Source: Burkholderia catarinensis (GTDB lineage Bacteria > Pseudomonadota > Gammaproteobacteria > Burkholderiales > Burkholderiaceae). From it: DNA of 64,000 bases. Both the position numbers and the translations under genes were made by a program. The notes below the pieces were generated by a model that was not told where the DNA came from, made no database searches, and saw only the letters and a list, made by a program, of their open reading frames with translations. This document shows, one piece after another, positions 8,387 to 16,122 of this stretch; the first letter of the stretch is position 1; each line of letters begins with the position of its first letter. The stretch covers positions 248,001 to 312,000 of the forward strand of contig NZ_MDEQ02000003.1 in the NCBI RefSeq assembly GCF_001883705.2. Reading direction: 5' to 3'.

Positions 8387-9187
8387 TCATCCCGCCGCAT
8401 CTTCCCCCAATGCCTGGATGAACCGCGAAAACAGTTCGGGTTGCGACGAAATCCCGAGCTTCGCGTACAGATGCCGCCGATGCACCTTCACCGTCTCCGG
8501 CGAAATCGTCAGCCGCTCGGCGATCGCCTTCGACGAATTGCCGCGCAGCACCATTCTCGCGATCGACATCTCGCGATCGGTCAGCACCCCGGCGCCGAAG
8601 CGCGCGAGCGCCTGCTCGACGCGCGCGCCGAGATCGGCATCGGGCATCGTGCGCGTGGCATCGCCCACCAGCCGCCAGTGCTGCCGGATCGCCGCGAGCA
8701 CCCATGGCATCGCGGCCGTCAGCTTGCCGAGCGGCTCGACGTCGAAGCGCGCGGCCGCGCCGAGCGACAGCGACAGCAGCGTGTCGGCGTTCGGCCGCAC
8801 GAGGATCTGGATCTCGTCGTCGCCGACCGCATCGCGGAAGTAGCTCAGGAAATACTCGCTCTGCCGGAACAGGTCGGGCGCGACTTCCTCGAGCCGGTAG
8901 CAGCCGTCGGCGAGCCCGTCGTGCGCGGCCTGCAGGAACGGGTCGAGCAGATACACGCCGTTCAGGTAGAGCGGCATGGGCGATGCCTTGTCGGTGCCGC
9001 CCGTGTCGTATTCGTCGAGCACGAGCGGCACGCCGTCGCGGCCGATCGCGGTCGCGAGCGCGTTGTCGAACGGCGCCATTTCATTGAGCAGCAGCACCAG
9101 GAACCGCCAGAAGCGCGGCTGACCGAGATGATCGATTGCGCGGCCGAGTGCCTGGTGCATTGCGATTTCGGAAAAGAGACGATCCAT
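8387..9187 (-). CDS. LuxR-type (GerE HTH) transcriptional regulator
   Basis: A 266-aa regulator. The C-terminal ~60 residues form a GerE/LuxR helix-turn-helix: 'LTDREMSIARMVLRGNSSKAIAERL' followed by 'ISPETVKVHRRHLYAKLGIS', which match the family signature well. The N-terminal ~190 residues are an uncharacterised sensor region without receiver or autoinducer-binding landmarks. The start at 9187 (MDRLFSEIAM) is chosen because the reading frame further upstream runs into the divergent promoter. It is divergent from the APC permease gene, which it probably controls together with the P1 peptidase. Such pairs commonly act on peptide or amide substrates. Confidence 0.85.
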   Translation of the reverse strand: MDRLFSEIAMHQALGRAIDHLGQPRFWRFLVLLLNEMAPFDNALATAIGRDGVPLVLDEYDTGGTDKASPMPLYLNGVYLLDPFLQAAHDGLADGCYRLEEVAPDLFRQSEYFLSYFRDAVGDDEIQILVRPNADTLLSLSLGAAARFDVEPLGKLTAAMPWVLAAIRQHWRLVGDATRTMPDADLGARVEQALARFGAGVLTDREMSIARMVLRGNSSKAIAERLTISPETVKVHRRHLYAKLGISSQPELFSRFIQALGEDAAG

Positions 9188-9328
9188 ACCACCACCGGAA
9201 GGGCGTAACACGAAGGGGGAATAGCGGTCCTGAAATTGGCTTCCTAGACTGCCACGCAATCAGTCGGGCCCGAGTATGGGCGTTCAAAAAAGAGCGGCAA
9301 AGGGTTGGCCCAAGCACAGGAGAACGAA

Positions 9329-10735
9329 ATGGCGATGATGTCGGAATCGACGGGCACGCTGCAAGCGGCGCCTGCAACGGAAGACGCGCCGCGCGCGCTG
9401 TCGCAGACGCTCAGCGTGCGCGATGCGGTGATGATCACCGTGTCGGGCGTGACGCCCGCAAGCTCGATCTTCGTGATCGCGCCGTTCGCGATCCAGCAGG
9501 CCGGCAGCGGCGCCGTGCTGTCGTTCGTGCTCGGCGGCGTGCTCGCGCTCGCGTTCGCGCTCTGCTACGCGGAGCTCAGCGCCGCGCACCGCAGCGCGGG
9601 CGGCGAGTACGTGATGGCCAAGCGCGTGTTCGGCACGCTGCCCGGCTACCTGACCTTCATCACGGTGCTGTCCGTCAGCGTGTTCATCCCGGCCGTGCTC
9701 GCGAGCGGCGCCGCGCCGTACCTGAACAATGCGCTCGGCACGCACTTCGGCAACCAGTCGGTCGCGTTGACGATCGTCCTGCTCAGCTACCTGCTCGGCA
9801 TGCTGAACATCAAGACGAACGCGTGGATCACGGGCGCATTCCTCGTCGTCGAGATCGGCGTGCTGATGCTGATCGCGGGCCTGGGCTTCGGTTCGCCGCA
9901 TCGCGGCGCGGAAGTGCTGGTCGCGCCGGTGGTCGCGAGCGGCAACGCGCTCGTGCCGGCGACGCTCGCGGCCATCGTGCCCGCGATCGGCACCGCGATC
10001 TTCTGCTACAACGGCTTCGGCTCGGCCGCGTATCTCGCGGAAGACCTGCGCGGCGGCAACCGCAACGTCGCGAAGGCGGTGATCTATTCGCTGCTCGTGA
10101 TCCTCGTCGTCGAACTGGTTCCGCTCACCGCGATCGTGCTCGGCGCGCCGTCGCTGACGGAGCTGACGAAGAGCGCCGACCCGATCGGCTATGTCGTGCG
10201 CTCGCTGAGCAACCCGGCCGTGTCGCGCGTGGTCAGCGGCGGGATCTTCCTGTCGGTGTTCAACGCGATCATCGCGATCGTGATCACGATGGGCCGCCTG
10301 CTGTACAGCAGTGGCCGGCACGCGCTCTGGTCGCGCACCTGCAACCGCGCATTCTCGACGATCCATCCGCGCCTCGAATCGCCGTGGCTCGCGACGATCG
10401 CGCTCGCGGTGCCGTCGGCGGGGCTCGTGTTCGTGTCGAGCCTGGACGAACTGACCGCGTTCACGGTCGACCTGCTGCTGCTGATCTACCTGGTCGTCGG
10501 GCTCGCCGCGCTCGCGAGCCGGTTCGTGCGCCGCGACGTCGAGCATCACTACCGGATGCCGCTGTGGCCCGTCACGCCGCTCGTGGCGGTGGCGGGCGCC
10601 GCATACACGCTCTACACGACGCTGGCGACGGCAACGAAGCCGACCGACCTGATCATCATCGCCGGGCTGCTGGTCGCGGCACTCGTGATGTATGTGATCT
10701 GGGCGCGCCACAGCGCAGCATTCCGCGCGCTCTGA
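9329..10735 (+). CDS. APC-family amino-acid/amine permease
   Basis: A 468-aa membrane transporter with about 12 hydrophobic helices and the APC signature at its first helix, 'VMITVSGVTPASSIFVIAPF'. Other conserved pieces are 'GEYVMAKRVFG' in helix 3 and 'AIGTAIFCYNGFGSAAYLAEDLRGGNRNV' in helix 6. The start is fixed by AGGAG at 9318-9322, six bases before ATG 9329. It heads a two-gene unit with the P1 peptidase (64 bp gap), suggesting uptake of a small peptide or beta-amino amide that the peptidase then hydrolyses. The divergent LuxR gene is the probable regulator. The exact substrate is inference. Confidence 0.88.
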   Translation: MAMMSESTGTLQAAPATEDAPRALSQTLSVRDAVMITVSGVTPASSIFVIAPFAIQQAGSGAVLSFVLGGVLALAFALCYAELSAAHRSAGGEYVMAKRVFGTLPGYLTFITVLSVSVFIPAVLASGAAPYLNNALGTHFGNQSVALTIVLLSYLLGMLNIKTNAWITGAFLVVEIGVLMLIAGLGFGSPHRGAEVLVAPVVASGNALVPATLAAIVPAIGTAIFCYNGFGSAAYLAEDLRGGNRNVAKAVIYSLLVILVVELVPLTAIVLGAPSLTELTKSADPIGYVVRSLSNPAVSRVVSGGIFLSVFNAIIAIVITMGRLLYSSGRHALWSRTCNRAFSTIHPRLESPWLATIALAVPSAGLVFVSSLDELTAFTVDLLLLIYLVVGLAALASRFVRRDVEHHYRMPLWPVTPLVAVAGAAYTLYTTLATATKPTDLIIIAGLLVAALVMYVIWARHSAAFRAL

Positions 10736-10799
10736 GCGCCGGATCGTCATCTTGCGACACCGAAACACCGAACCATTGAAAGACTGGAGGAATTGCATC

Positions 10800-11909
10800 A
10801 TGCGCACGAGGGATCTCGGCATCCGCATCGGACTCGGCACGCCGGGCCGCTTCAACGCGATCACGGACGTTCCGGGCGTGCGGGTCGGACATTGCACGCT
10901 GAACGTCGAGAACGGCGACGCATCGATCCGCACCGGCGTCACCGTCATCGAACCGCGCGCGGGCGCCGCGCACGATTCGCCGTGCTTCGCGGGCGTGCAC
11001 GTGCTGAACGGCAACGGCGACGCGACCGGGCTCGAATGGATCCGCGAGGCCGGCCTGCTGACGACGCCGATCGCCTATACCAACACGCACAGCGTCGGCG
11101 CGGTGCGCGACGCGCTCGTCGCGAACGAGCGCGAAGCGGCGGCCGGCCGCGTGTACTGGTGCATGCCGGTCGTGATGGAAACCTACGACGGGCTGCTGAA
11201 CGACATCTGGGGGCAGCACGTGAGCGCCGCGCACGTGCTGCGCGCGCTGGCCGCCGCGCAGCCGGGGCCGGTCGCCGAAGGTGGCGTGGGCGGCGGCACG
11301 GGCATGATCTGCCACGAGTTCAAGGGCGGTATCGGCACCGCATCGCGCGTGCTCGCGGCCGACGCGGGCGGCTGGACCGTCGGCGCGCTCGTGCAGGCGA
11401 ACTACGGCGTGCGCGAGATGCTGCGTGTGGCCGGCTACCCGGTCGGCGAAGTGCTGCGGCACGTGCATTCGCCGTTCCGTGCGCCGGACGCGCAAGGCGA
11501 GGCCGGCATGGGCTCGATCGTCGTGACGATCGCGACGGACGCGCCGCTGTTGCCGCATCAGTGCACGCGTCTCGCGCAGCGCGCGAGCGTCGGGCTCGCA
11601 CGCGTCGGCGGCGGCACCGAGGATTCGAGCGGCGACATCTTCCTCGCGTTTGCAACGGGCAACGACGGCCTGCCGGCGGCGAACTACGGCAGCAAGGGCG
11701 CGCCTACCACCGGCGTGAAGATGGTCAACAACGACCATATTTCCGCGCTGTTCGTCGCGGCGGCGGAAGCGGTGGAGGAAGCGATCGTGAATGCGCTCGT
11801 CGCGGGCGGCGACGTCGAGTCGCGCGGCGCGCGGGTCGAAGGGCTCGGGCAGGCGCGCTTGCTGGATGCGTTGCGCGAAGTGGGCTGGCGGCCGGGGCGC
11901 GGCGCCTGA
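10800..11909 (+). CDS. P1-family (DmpA/BapA-type) aminopeptidase
   Basis: A 369-aa Ntn-hydrolase of MEROPS family P1, in the DmpA L-aminopeptidase/D-esterase and beta-peptidyl aminopeptidase group. These are made as a precursor and cleave themselves just before the nucleophile serine. Visible markers are ITDVPGVRVGH near the N-terminus, 'YTNTHSVGAVRDAL' around residue 85, EGGVGGGTGMICHEFKGGIGT in the middle, and the processing-site region GGGTEDSSGDIFLAF near residue 275. The start is set by GGAGG at 10786-10790. No signal peptide is visible, so it is cytoplasmic or exported another way. It lies immediately after the APC permease and is likely co-transcribed with it. Confidence 0.9.
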   Translation: MRTRDLGIRIGLGTPGRFNAITDVPGVRVGHCTLNVENGDASIRTGVTVIEPRAGAAHDSPCFAGVHVLNGNGDATGLEWIREAGLLTTPIAYTNTHSVGAVRDALVANEREAAAGRVYWCMPVVMETYDGLLNDIWGQHVSAAHVLRALAAAQPGPVAEGGVGGGTGMICHEFKGGIGTASRVLAADAGGWTVGALVQANYGVREMLRVAGYPVGEVLRHVHSPFRAPDAQGEAGMGSIVVTIATDAPLLPHQCTRLAQRASVGLARVGGGTEDSSGDIFLAFATGNDGLPAANYGSKGAPTTGVKMVNNDHISALFVAAAEAVEEAIVNALVAGGDVESRGARVEGLGQARLLDALREVGWRPGRGA

Positions 11910-11918
11910 AACGGCATG

Positions 11919-11940
11919 CGCCGCTTCAATCGAAGCGGCG
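11919..11940 (+). terminator. Hairpin downstream of the P1 peptidase gene
   Basis: A perfect 9-bp stem (CGCCGCTTC at 11919-11927 with GAAGCGGCG at 11932-11940) with a 4-base loop begins 10 bases after the stop codon. It is followed by TGGTTCGG rather than a clean U-tract, so it may be a weak terminator or a 3' stability element. Confidence 0.4.
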
Positions 11941-12038
11941 TGGTTCGGGGCGGCGATGCGGCGATCGGCCGGACCGCCGCCCGCACCGCATGCGCGAGCG
12001 GGCGATGCGGGCCTGGCCGTGACGACGCGGCGTCATGC

Positions 12039-12251
12039 TCAGCTGCCGAAGTAGATGTTGCAGAAGCTGACGGGGCCGACGCATGCGTTCGGGTCTTCCT
12101 GCTTCGATTGCGCACGATCGACGCGGCCTGCGGCCTTCACGGCTTCGGCGCGGTTCGCCTGTTGCGGTGCGACGTCTGCCGGCGCCGGCTGTGCGTGGGC
12201 GACAGCAGCGGTGAGCGACAGGGCAACGAGGGCGAGGTGCAGCGGCTTCAT
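12039..12251 (-). CDS. Small secreted protein, unknown function
   Basis: A 70-aa protein with a clear signal peptide (MKPLHLALVALSLTAAVAHAQ) and a short mature region rich in A/Q/E, ending in PNACVGPVSFCNIYFGS. Its two cysteines could form a disulphide in the periplasm. A good ribosome site (AGGAGA) precedes the ATG. I recognise no family and it stands alone, convergent with the P1 peptidase. Confidence 0.65.
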   Translation of the reverse strand: MKPLHLALVALSLTAAVAHAQPAPADVAPQQANRAEAVKAAGRVDRAQSKQEDPNACVGPVSFCNIYFGS

Positions 12252-12387
12252 TTTGTTTCTCCTGGGTCAGTGCCAGTCTCGCTGGCAGTGAGGAAACTAT
12301 AGGCTCGCACTGCTTGAAGATTAATCGCCGCGGCTGTAGAGCTTATTTCCATCCGGAACAAGGATCCCGTTGCGCGCGCACCGATGT

Positions 12388-14571
12388 TCAATGGCGGTGC
12401 CGGTTGAACGGCGCGTCCTTGTCCAGCAGCGCGCTGCGCATGAAGTGCAGGCAGCCGACGATTCGCTGCATGCTGCGGCGCGCGTCGGGCACCGCGTACC
12501 ACGCCTGCAGCGTGTGCTGCGCCGCGCGGATCGCGAGATTCACCGATTTCAGCGTGCGCGCGTGATGGCCGGGCGTCGGATCGTCGAAGAAGCGCGGCAG
12601 CTCGTGCAGCACCGCATCGATCGAACCGGTCCAGCGCAGCGTCTGCGGCGGTTTCGAGGCGCAGAACGCGTGCAGTTCGTCGCGCAGGTCGATCACCGCG
12701 TGGCCGACCTCGAGCGTCGACAGCATCCAGCGCAGTGCGTCGCGGTGCTGCCGCGTGCGCCGCACGAGCAGCGTGCGCAACTGCGCCATCAGGTCGTGCG
12801 TGCTCGACTGGAAGCGCTGCGCGAGGCCGTCCGGCGCGCCTTCGCAGGCCAGCGTGACCTGGCGGCGCAGGTCGTGCGCGATGCGGCCCGTAAGCCACGG
12901 CATGTGGGTGGGAAACACGACCGCGAACACGAGCGAGCACGCGAGCAGCGCGATGACGATGGCCAGCCCGTTGTTGACCAGCACCTCGGGCGTATACGCG
13001 ATCGCGTTGTCGGGGCCCGCAAGCAGGCAGAAGAACACCGCGAAGCCGATCCCGTAGCCGGACAGGCCCGGCCGCATCGCGAGAAACGCGCCGAGGCCGA
13101 GCACCGGCGCGAGCGTCGCGCACAGCAGCGGGAAGCCGTCGATGTTCGGATACACGTAGCACAGGAACAGGTAGCCGACGGCGGTCGCGAACGCCGCGCC
13201 GACACTCATCTGCGCGACGAACTTCGGCGCGCGCGGCGACGTCGAGCTGAGCGCGCAGGCGATTGCGGTCGCGATCACCGCGAGCGGGCCGCTCGGCCAC
13301 TCGGACGCGAGCCAGAACGCGCTCATCGCGCCGACGGCGACGACCGTGCGCAGGAACGCGAAGCCGACGAAGAACGAATTGGTCTTTACCGCGTAATGCG
13401 TGACCGAGCGTTCGAATGCGTGATCGTCCTGGTCGAGCGACGCGTAGGTATCGGCGTAGCCGAGATATTCACCGATGAAGCGGTACAGCAGCTCGATCGC
13501 GGTATCGAAGTCGAGCAGGCCGCCGGCCGCATGGTCCTCGATGTTCCGCCGCGACGCGCGCGCGGCTTTCGGCAACGCGCCGTGGAAGCGGCGCAGTTCG
13601 AGCAGCGCGCCGGTGGCCGGCGCGATGCCGCGCTGCCGCTCGTCGCGCAGCGCGGCGAACCGTTGCGCGAGCGCGTCGACGTGCGGCGCCAGTGCGTCGA
13701 GCACCGCATCCGAGCCATTCGCGCGCAGGCGCTTGACGAGCTGGTGCAGCGCATGCAGCCGCGTGCATGCGTTCATGAACTCGCTGTTCAGCCGCGCGAG
13801 CCGGCGGCTGCGCGCGCGAATGTGCGGATCCTCGAACGACGCGAACGCGCGGTTGGCCTCGAAGCCGACGATGTCGTCGACGAAATCGGCGAAGCGCCGC
13901 TCGAAGTCGCCGCGTGCGACGTCGCCCCCGAGCGCGCCGGTCGTGAAGGCCGCGAACGTCGCGTGGCGCGCGCTCAGCGAGCGCATCAGCGCCTTCGCCG
14001 AACTGAGCGGCAGGATCAATGCGCTGACCGCGCCCGAGCATGCGATCCCGAGCGCGACTTCCGCGGCACGCGTGAGTGCCGACTGGAACAGCGTCTGCGG
14101 CGTCATCACGGACGGCAGGCCGATCAGTGCGGCCGTATAGCCGGCGAGCACGAAACCGTACCAGCGGAAGTGGCGGTTGCGCACCGCGAGCGCGATGCAG
14201 CCGCCGATCCACAGCGTGATGCCGGCCATGTACAGCTCGGGCTGCTGCGCGAACAGCCCGCCGAGCGCGAGCGCGGCGACGAGGCCGGCCGCCGTGCCGA
14301 GCACGCGGTAGAAGCTCTTCGCAAACACCATCCCCGACAGCGGCTGCATCAGCACGAACACGGTCGTCATCGCCGTGCGGGGTTGCGACATCTCCAGACG
14401 CATCGCGATGCCCATCGCCAGCAGCGCCGCGAGCACGGTTTTCGCGAGGTGCAGCCAGATCAGCCCGTCGCTGGCGGCCCAGTCGCGCGCCGCGTCGCCG
14501 AGCGGATCGAGCCATGCTCTCCATCGCGCGGGTTCGATGGAAGGTCGCTCGATCGCAGGTTGTGGCTTCAT
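12388..14571 (-). CDS. FUSC-family (YccS/AaeB-like) aromatic-acid exporter subunit
   Basis: A 727-aa inner-membrane protein with the FUSC layout: an N-terminal block of about six helices (residues ~45-190), a long cytoplasmic region (~190-370), and a second membrane block (~385-530) followed by a C-terminal soluble domain. Conserved stretches include 'TAMTTVFVLMQPLSGMVFAKSFYR', 'RVLGTAAGL' and 'IATAIACALSSTSPRAPKF'. Family members (AaeB, YccS) export aromatic carboxylic acids. No AaeA-like membrane-fusion gene is adjacent. A TIR-flanked repeat ends only three bases ahead of this start codon, so its native promoter and leader are separated from the gene and no good ribosome site is visible. 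A downstream start cannot be excluded. Confidence 0.85.
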   Translation of the reverse strand: MKPQPAIERPSIEPARWRAWLDPLGDAARDWAASDGLIWLHLAKTVLAALLAMGIAMRLEMSQPRTAMTTVFVLMQPLSGMVFAKSFYRVLGTAAGLVAALALGGLFAQQPELYMAGITLWIGGCIALAVRNRHFRWYGFVLAGYTAALIGLPSVMTPQTLFQSALTRAAEVALGIACSGAVSALILPLSSAKALMRSLSARHATFAAFTTGALGGDVARGDFERRFADFVDDIVGFEANRAFASFEDPHIRARSRRLARLNSEFMNACTRLHALHQLVKRLRANGSDAVLDALAPHVDALAQRFAALRDERQRGIAPATGALLELRRFHGALPKAARASRRNIEDHAAGGLLDFDTAIELLYRFIGEYLGYADTYASLDQDDHAFERSVTHYAVKTNSFFVGFAFLRTVVAVGAMSAFWLASEWPSGPLAVIATAIACALSSTSPRAPKFVAQMSVGAAFATAVGYLFLCYVYPNIDGFPLLCATLAPVLGLGAFLAMRPGLSGYGIGFAVFFCLLAGPDNAIAYTPEVLVNNGLAIVIALLACSLVFAVVFPTHMPWLTGRIAHDLRRQVTLACEGAPDGLAQRFQSSTHDLMAQLRTLLVRRTRQHRDALRWMLSTLEVGHAVIDLRDELHAFCASKPPQTLRWTGSIDAVLHELPRFFDDPTPGHHARTLKSVNLAIRAAQHTLQAWYAVPDARRSMQRIVGCLHFMRSALLDKDAPFNRHRH

Positions 14572-14574
14572 GAG

Positions 14575-14865
14575 TAGGGCCTGTTCACGCTAATAACGGG
14601 CTTGCGCTGGCCCCCAGAAGGGCCGAGCGCAAGGATTGCGACGAAGCGAATACTCGACGTATTCGCGAGGAGCATGACGCGGCGATCGGCCCTTCTGGGG
14701 GCCAGCCCCACGAATGATTTTTTCCAAACAGGGGAACGTGTCTTGCCGGCCGCATTGCGGCGTCGCGCGTCGCTTGTTTGGCTCGGCCAAACGGCGCTCC
14801 TTGCTTCTTGCACTGCAGCCGGCAAGGCACGTTCGCAAGCCCGTTATTAGCGTGAACAGGCCCTA
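14575..14865. repeat. MITE-like repeat with 32-bp perfect terminal inverted repeats
   Basis: Positions 14575-14606 (starting TAGGGCCTGTTCACGC, ending GGGCTTGCG) and 14834-14865 are exact reverse complements over 32 bp. Both ends are TA, compatible with a TA target site. Inside are nested dyads: 14606-14626 with 14686-14706 (21 bp, perfect); GCGAATAC/GTATTCGC at 14646-14666 inside that loop; 14735-14750 with 14818-14833 (15 of 16); and GTTTGGC/GCCAAAC near 14776-14792. The element is about 290 bp with no credible coding capacity; reading frames crossing it are by-products of the repeat. It resembles a non-autonomous transposable element or a transcribed, heavily folded RNA, and it lies between the divergent FUSC and lysR genes. 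Confidence 0.8.
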
Positions 14866-15061
14866 ACGGAGGCTCGTACAGGGCCGGGCAAGGTGCCGCG
14901 GCGCTTCCGGACGGGCCCGTTCGACGGGTGAGGCGCCGATTGTAGGAGGGCGGCGCCCGCGTATTAACGCAGTTGCGGGGAAACGATAGTTGCAGCCGGA
15001 GTAACAATCTGTCGCATCCGGTGGAGGAAAATAGCGGCTCCGCTACAGGTTGCTCACAGGA

Positions 15062-16039
15062 ATGGATACGCTACAAAACATGCGGGTGTTTTCGCGCGTC
15101 GTCGAGACGGGCAGTTTCACCGCCGCCGCGCAATCGCTGAATTCGACGACGGGCGCGATGTCCCGCGCGGTGTCGGAACTCGAGGCGCGCCTGCGCACCC
15201 GTCTGATGAATCGCTCGACGCGCCGTCTCGCGCTGACGTCGGCCGGCGAAAGCTATCTGCGGCGCTGCCGCCAGATCCTCGCCGACGTCGACCGCGCGGA
15301 AGAAGAGGCGAGCTGTGCGCACGAACGGCCGGCCGGCGTGCTGCGCATGCACAGCTTCGCGAGCGTCGGTCATCACTATGTATTGCCCGCGCTGACGCGC
15401 TATCACGCGCAGTTCCCGGACGTGTCGATCGAGCTGTCGCTGTCGCAGCGCATGCCCGACCTGTTCGACGGCACGAGCGACATGGCCGTCGTGACGGCAT
15501 CGTCGCTGCCCGATTCGGAACTCGTGTCGCACCTGCTCGGCTCGACCTTCAGCATCCTGTGCGCGTCGCCCGACTATGTGAAACGGCACGGCGTGCCGGC
15601 CCGTCCGCAGGATCTCGCCGCGCACGCGTGCCTGACGCTGTGCACGCCGGCGTTCCCGACGCACGAATGGGTGCTCGAAGGGCCCGAAGGCGTCGAGCAG
15701 ATCCACGTCGCCGGGCCGGTGCAGACCAATACGGCCGAATCGCTCGCACTCGCGATCCGCGACGGCATCGGGATCGGCATGCTGCCGCTGTACTCGGCGA
15801 TCGACGCACTGCGCGACGGCACGCTCGTACGCGTGCTGCCCGCGCACATCCTGCAGAAGATGAACGTCTACGCGCTGTATCCGTCGCGCCGCTTCGTCGA
15901 CGCGAAGGTGCGGACCTGGGTCGAGATGCTGCGCGCACAGGTGCCGGGGATGATCGCGCGCGACGTCGAGATGCTGAACGCGATCGGCCGCGAACCGCAG
16001 GCGGGCGTAGGTTCCCGTGCTCATAACGAACTCGTGTGA
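15062..16039 (+). CDS. LysR-family regulator whose 3' end was replaced by island insertion
   Basis: A 325-aa LysR regulator of the CrgA/AaeR-like group. It has an N-terminal winged helix (MDTLQNMRVFSRVVETGSFTA then AMSRAVSELEARL) and an effector domain (residues ~90-295) with the usual 'AIRDGIGIGMLP' motif. It is almost full length, but the last residues are GVGSRAHNELV. A second copy of the final 150 bp occurs at 20895-21044 and there ends in the simpler QAA-stop, probably the original terminus. The gene is therefore still likely functional, with an altered 11-residue tail supplied by the incoming DNA. ATG 15062 is preferred over the upstream start because it gives the standard LysR N-terminus. 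Confidence 0.88.
   Translation: MDTLQNMRVFSRVVETGSFTAAAQSLNSTTGAMSRAVSELEARLRTRLMNRSTRRLALTSAGESYLRRCRQILADVDRAEEEASCAHERPAGVLRMHSFASVGHHYVLPALTRYHAQFPDVSIELSLSQRMPDLFDGTSDMAVVTASSLPDSELVSHLLGSTFSILCASPDYVKRHGVPARPQDLAAHACLTLCTPAFPTHEWVLEGPEGVEQIHVAGPVQTNTAESLALAIRDGIGIGMLPLYSAIDALRDGTLVRVLPAHILQKMNVYALYPSRRFVDAKVRTWVEMLRAQVPGMIARDVEMLNAIGREPQAGVGSRAHNELV
15853..16002 (+). repeat. Left copy of a 150-bp direct repeat (lysR 3' end)
   Basis: This stretch recurs at 20895-21044, offset by exactly 5,042 bp, with no gaps and four substitutions. In the lysR frame all four are synonymous (GTC/GTA, TAC/TAT, GAC/GAT, GAA/GAG). The two copies bracket the defence island and look like attL/attR-type boundaries at the 3' end of a conserved gene. 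Confidence 0.9.
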
Positions 16040-16122
16040 ACGCGAAAATAAGTCTCGTGTTCGACGAGAGAGGAGTCGAGCAACTGAACCTCTGCTGTGC
16101 CACTTGGCGAAACGCAATCAGG

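Noticed and set aside
12370..14577. Plus-strand open frame of 735 codons over the FUSC gene
   Set aside because: Antisense shadow of the FUSC gene; no domains, arginine-rich.
14585..15007. Open frames of 72-140 codons inside the TIR-flanked repeat
   Set aside because: They arise from the inverted repeats themselves; no ribosome site and no domain. Similar hypothetical annotations probably reflect copies of the repeat.
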